DNA of 25,078 nt from JAKFWI01 sp050246435 (lineage in GTDB: Bacteria; Pseudomonadota; Alphaproteobacteria; Caulobacterales; Aquidulcibacteraceae): contig JBFWWB010000028.1 in NCBI GenBank assembly GCA_050246435.1, forward strand, positions 1 through 25,078, given 5' to 3'. Positions 22,537 through 25,078 of the stretch are shown one piece after another. Numbering within the stretch: the stretch's first letter is position 1; each line of letters starts with the position of its first letter. The translations under genes and the position numbers were made by a program. The notes beneath the pieces are model-generated. The model was given only the letters and a program-made list of their open reading frames with translations, was not told the DNA's origin and did no database searches.

Positions 22537-23433
22537 CTACGGAACACGCGCCGCCGCCTGCGCCATGGGCGCAACCGGAACCAACCCAGGATCGAGCGCG
22601 CGGTCGCGCCATTTGAGCCGCCAGCACAGATGCGGTCCCGTCGCGCGGCCCTTGGCGCCGACGGCGCCCAGCACCTGGCCTTGCGTAACGCGATCGCCCG
22701 CCTTCACGTCCACGCGGCTCATGTGCAGATACATTGAGATGAGGCCCTGCCCGTGATCGATGAACACGAGCCCGCCTTCGTAATGCATGTCCGGTTCGGC
22801 CAGCGTCACCACGCCCCCTGCGGGCGCGCGGATCGGCGTGCCCACAGGCGCCGCGATATCGAGTCCCATGTGCGGCGAGGCCGGCACGCCGTTCAGCACG
22901 CGCTGATTGCCCCATGGGCCCGAGATGCGCCCGTCGAGCGGCCAGATCCACGCCTCGGCGAAGCCGCGCAACGCCGCCCGGCTCGCGAAGCCCACATCCT
23001 TCGCCTTGCGCTCGCGCGCGATGCGCGCCAGCAGCGCCGGATCGCGCGGCGTCACCGTATCCTGCGGCAGCCCGTCGACGCGCTGCACCACATAGCTTTG
23101 CGGCGCGATCGCGGGATCGTAGGCGCCGATGAGATCGCCGTTCTCCGCACGCGCCTCGATGCGCGCCTGCGCCTTCGCATCGCGATCGAACCCGACGACG
23201 GCATAACCGCCGTCGTCGGCGCGGGTCATCTCCGCGCCGTCCACAAAAATCCGCGCGCCTGGCGGCGTGCGGCACACGAGGAAGCCACCCTGCTCGGCGT
23301 GGCCGTCGCACGCCAAGGCTGAAACAACCGGCGCGGCGGCGGACGCGGCGGGCGGAGCCGACGCATGGCCGGCGGCCGGCGGCGGGGCGGCGCACGCTGC
23401 GGCGAACAAGAAGGAAAGCAGGGCCGCGCGCAT
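22537..23433 (-). CDS. M23 (LytM-type) peptidase-like lipoprotein
   Basis: A 298-residue protein with a short signal and lipobox-like FAAAC (Cys14). An Ala/Pro-rich linker and a middle domain of unknown type with Cys42/Cys54 (about 40-130) are followed by an M23 domain (about 165-285). The domain has HxxxD at H188/D192 (HMGLDIAAPVG), H237 in MYLHMS, and GPHLCW at H268/Cys270, where active LytM enzymes have HxH. Cys may still bind zinc, or the enzyme may be a degenerate LytM regulator. The family cuts peptidoglycan cross-bridges or activates amidases. The ATG at 23433 has GAGGGG six bases upstream. It is third in the xseA operon. Confidence 0.85.
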   Translation of the reverse strand: MRAALLSFLFAAACAAPPPAAGHASAPPAASAAAPVVSALACDGHAEQGGFLVCRTPPGARIFVDGAEMTRADDGGYAVVGFDRDAKAQARIEARAENGDLIGAYDPAIAPQSYVVQRVDGLPQDTVTPRDPALLARIARERKAKDVGFASRAALRGFAEAWIWPLDGRISGPWGNQRVLNGVPASPHMGLDIAAPVGTPIRAPAGGVVTLAEPDMHYEGGLVFIDHGQGLISMYLHMSRVDVKAGDRVTQGQVLGAVGAKGRATGPHLCWRLKWRDRALDPGLVPVAPMAQAAARVP

Positions 23434-23443
23434 GGGCGGCCCC

Positions 23444-23659
23444 TCAGCCTTGCGTGAGCTGGCGCCAGCGCGCGACGGCTTCTTCCGCGCTGCGATAGGC
23501 TTCTTGGCGGTCAGCGTTCCAATAGCGCAGCGCTTCAAGCGGAATTTCCACCCCGCTCACGGCGCACCGCACGAACGCGCCCGGCTTCACGATCGTGTAG
23601 TCGAAATCGCTGTACCGGAGGACGGCTTCGCCACTGGCGGGGGTGCTGCGCTGAAGCAT
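23444..23659 (-). CDS. DUF2093 family small protein
   Basis: A 71-residue protein with the DUF2093 pattern: LRYSDFDYTIVKPGAFVRCA, SGVEIPLEALRYWNADRQEAY, and a short helical tail. The family is largely alphaproteobacterial and of unknown function. The gene often sits beside xseA, as here (49 bp downstream). The ATG at 23659 has AGGA four bases upstream. An extension to 23881 in the same frame is an Arg-rich shadow of xseA. The M23 gene follows after 10 bp. Confidence 0.85.
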   Translation of the reverse strand: MLQRSTPASGEAVLRYSDFDYTIVKPGAFVRCAVSGVEIPLEALRYWNADRQEAYRSAEEAVARWRQLTQG

Positions 23660-23708
23660 GCGTCCTAGATGGACCGCGCCGGGCGCACGGGCAAGATCGC
23701 CGGCCAGA

Positions 23709-25078
23709 TCAGAACAGCGAGCCTTGGCCCGGCTTGTCGGTTTTGCCCTTCCGTCGCGCCGGCGCCGCCTCGCCGCCTTCGCCCCCCTCGCCGATGACTG
23801 CGCCGGTTTCGCCATCGGCGAAGCGCAGCCGCACCGCATCACCCGCCGCCAGCACGCCCGCTGCGCGCACCAGCGCGCCATCGCCGCGCGTCACCAGTGC
23901 GAAGCCGCGCGCCAGCACGCTGCGATGAGACAGCGTCTCGAGCAGCCGGCCGCAGCCTTCGAGCGCGCGGGTTTTCTCCGCGATGCGCCGGGTGAGCGCA
24001 GGGGCGAGCCGCTCCGCCAGCTCGCCGATGCGCCGCGCGCGGCGCGCCACGTCCTGGCCTAGCGCGTCCGCGCGCAGCCGCGCGGCCACGCGCGCAAATT
24101 TCGCCTCCGCCGCGCGCTCGTTCGCCATCAGCCCACGCGCGAGCTTTTCCGCCGCCCGGTCGAAGCGCTGTTGCGCCATGCCGAGCAGCGCTTCCGGGCG
24201 CGGTAGCCGCGCGGCGGCCGCGCGTGTCTCCATGCGCCGGCGCTCCACCCCGCGCACCAGCGCGCCGCCCAGCCTGCCGCCGGCGCCTTCGACGCGCTCG
24301 ATCAGTTCGGCGCGCACGGGCACGGCCATCTCCGCCGCCGCGGTGGGTGTCGGCGCGCGCCGGTCGGCCGCGAAATCGATCAATGTGGTGTCCGTCTCGT
24401 GGCCCACCGCAGAGATCAGAGGGATGGCGCTCGCTGCCGCCGCGCGCGCCACGATCTCTTCGTTGAACGCCCACAAATCCTCGATTGAGCCGCCGCCGCG
24501 CGCCACGATCAGCACGTCCGGCCGCATCGCGCCCTCGAGCTTGTTGAAGCCGGCGATCGCGCGCGCCACTTGCTCGGCGGCGTACTCGCCTTGCACCAGC
24601 ACCGGCCACAGCAGCACGCGCCGCGGAAAGCGGTCGGCCAGGCGGTGCAGGATGTCGCGGATCACCGCGCCCGTGGGCGACGTCACGATCCCGATCGTTT
24701 GCGGCAGGAACGGGATCGCCTTCTTGCGTTCCGCAGCGAACAGGCCCTCCGCTGCGAGTTTCGCTTTCAAGCGCTCCAATTGCGCCAGCAGCGCGCCGAC
24801 GCCGGCGGGGGCCATGCGGTCGGCGATGAGCTGATATTGCGAGCGACCCGGAAAGGTCGAAAGCCGGCCCTCGGCCACCACTTCCAATCCTTCTTCCGGG
24901 CGGAAGCGCAAACCGGCGACGCTGGTTTTCCACATCACAGTGGCGATGGAGGCGTCTTTGTCCTTCAGATCGACATAGAGGTGGCCGGATTTGGCGATCA
25001 GCACGCGCCCCAGCTCGCCGCGCACCCGCACGCGCTCGAAATCGCGCTCCACCGTCCGGCGGACGGCTTGGGCCAGCT
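23709..25078 (-). CDS. xseA: exodeoxyribonuclease VII large subunit (5' end beyond the window)
   Basis: At least 456 residues are visible and the frame stays open to the window edge. The residues before the GTG at 25052 (LAQAVRRTVERDF) match the usual XseA start region, so the true start lies beyond 25078. An OB-fold comes first (VRVRGELGRV through the SGHLYVDLKDKDA part). The catalytic domain follows with IGIVTSPTGAVIRDI, VARGGGSIEDLWAFNEE, ISAVGHETDTTLIDFAAD and RAPTPTAAAE. A long Arg/Ala-rich coiled coil is next, then LSHRSVLARGFALV and an acidic Gly-rich tail before GSLF. With XseB it degrades single-stranded DNA to short oligonucleotides. It heads the DUF2093-M23 run. Confidence 0.95.
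   Translation of the reverse strand, partial: LAQAVRRTVERDFERVRVRGELGRVLIAKSGHLYVDLKDKDASIATVMWKTSVAGLRFRPEEGLEVVAEGRLSTFPGRSQYQLIADRMAPAGVGALLAQLERLKAKLAAEGLFAAERKKAIPFLPQTIGIVTSPTGAVIRDILHRLADRFPRRVLLWPVLVQGEYAAEQVARAIAGFNKLEGAMRPDVLIVARGGGSIEDLWAFNEEIVARAAAASAIPLISAVGHETDTTLIDFAADRRAPTPTAAAEMAVPVRAELIERVEGAGGRLGGALVRGVERRRMETRAAAARLPRPEALLGMAQQRFDRAAEKLARGLMANERAAEAKFARVAARLRADALGQDVARRARRIGELAERLAPALTRRIAEKTRALEGCGRLLETLSHRSVLARGFALVTRGDGALVRAAGVLAAGDAVRLRFADGETGAVIGEGGEGGEAAPARRKGKTDKPGQGSLF

Overview
This is a GC-rich (by eye about two-thirds G+C), densely packed bacterial chromosome segment, most likely from an alphaproteobacterium near the Caulobacterales/Hyphomonadaceae. The pointers are a SAM-II riboswitch ahead of metZ, a DUF2093 gene beside xseA, a two-domain Dcd-type dCTP deaminase, and generally weak Shine-Dalgarno use with many ATGA/GTGA overlaps. 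No rRNA, complete tRNA, CRISPR array or insertion sequence was seen.

Left end (1-4000). The window opens on the 3' half of a tRNA-Gly(CCC), which looks like the right attachment site of an integrated element lying off the window to the left. It is followed by a small ABM monooxygenase. Then come minus-strand mccB (leucine/isovalerate catabolism), arsC and a DUF1801 gene in one operon, and a membrane-anchored protein of unknown function whose N-terminus appears to be broken by a frameshift.

Middle left (4000-9500, plus strand). An NTE-type cyclic-nucleotide-binding-domain/patatin phospholipase is translationally coupled to two tandem paralogous exported proteins, one a lipoprotein and one signal-anchored. 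After them lies a compact leader: a full-length Shine-Dalgarno sequence, a 19-codon ORF, a strong intrinsic terminator and a possible antiterminator. It sits just upstream of a PAS-PAS-GGDEF-EAL cyclic-di-GMP protein. This leader and the paralogue pair are the best candidates for something undescribed.

Centre (9500-14700, minus strand). A run of six genes with small gaps or overlaps reads nucleoside transporter (CNT family), threonine aldolase, DUF1232 membrane protein, UDG-superfamily glycosylase, Tat-like lipoprotein alpha/beta hydrolase, and a methyltransferase-like protein.

Right half (14800-25078). An exported TPR protein converges on a minus-strand operon of a Dcd-type dCTP deaminase, an LPG-synthase-TM/UPF0104 membrane protein and a Cys-rich anchored protein. 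Divergent from that operon is a tail-anchored T4-type lysozyme. A promoter and SAM-II riboswitch then drive metZ, followed by apaG and a cupin gene. The window ends with the minus-strand operon xseA (cut by the window edge), DUF2093 and an M23 lipoprotein peptidase with an altered zinc-ligand motif.
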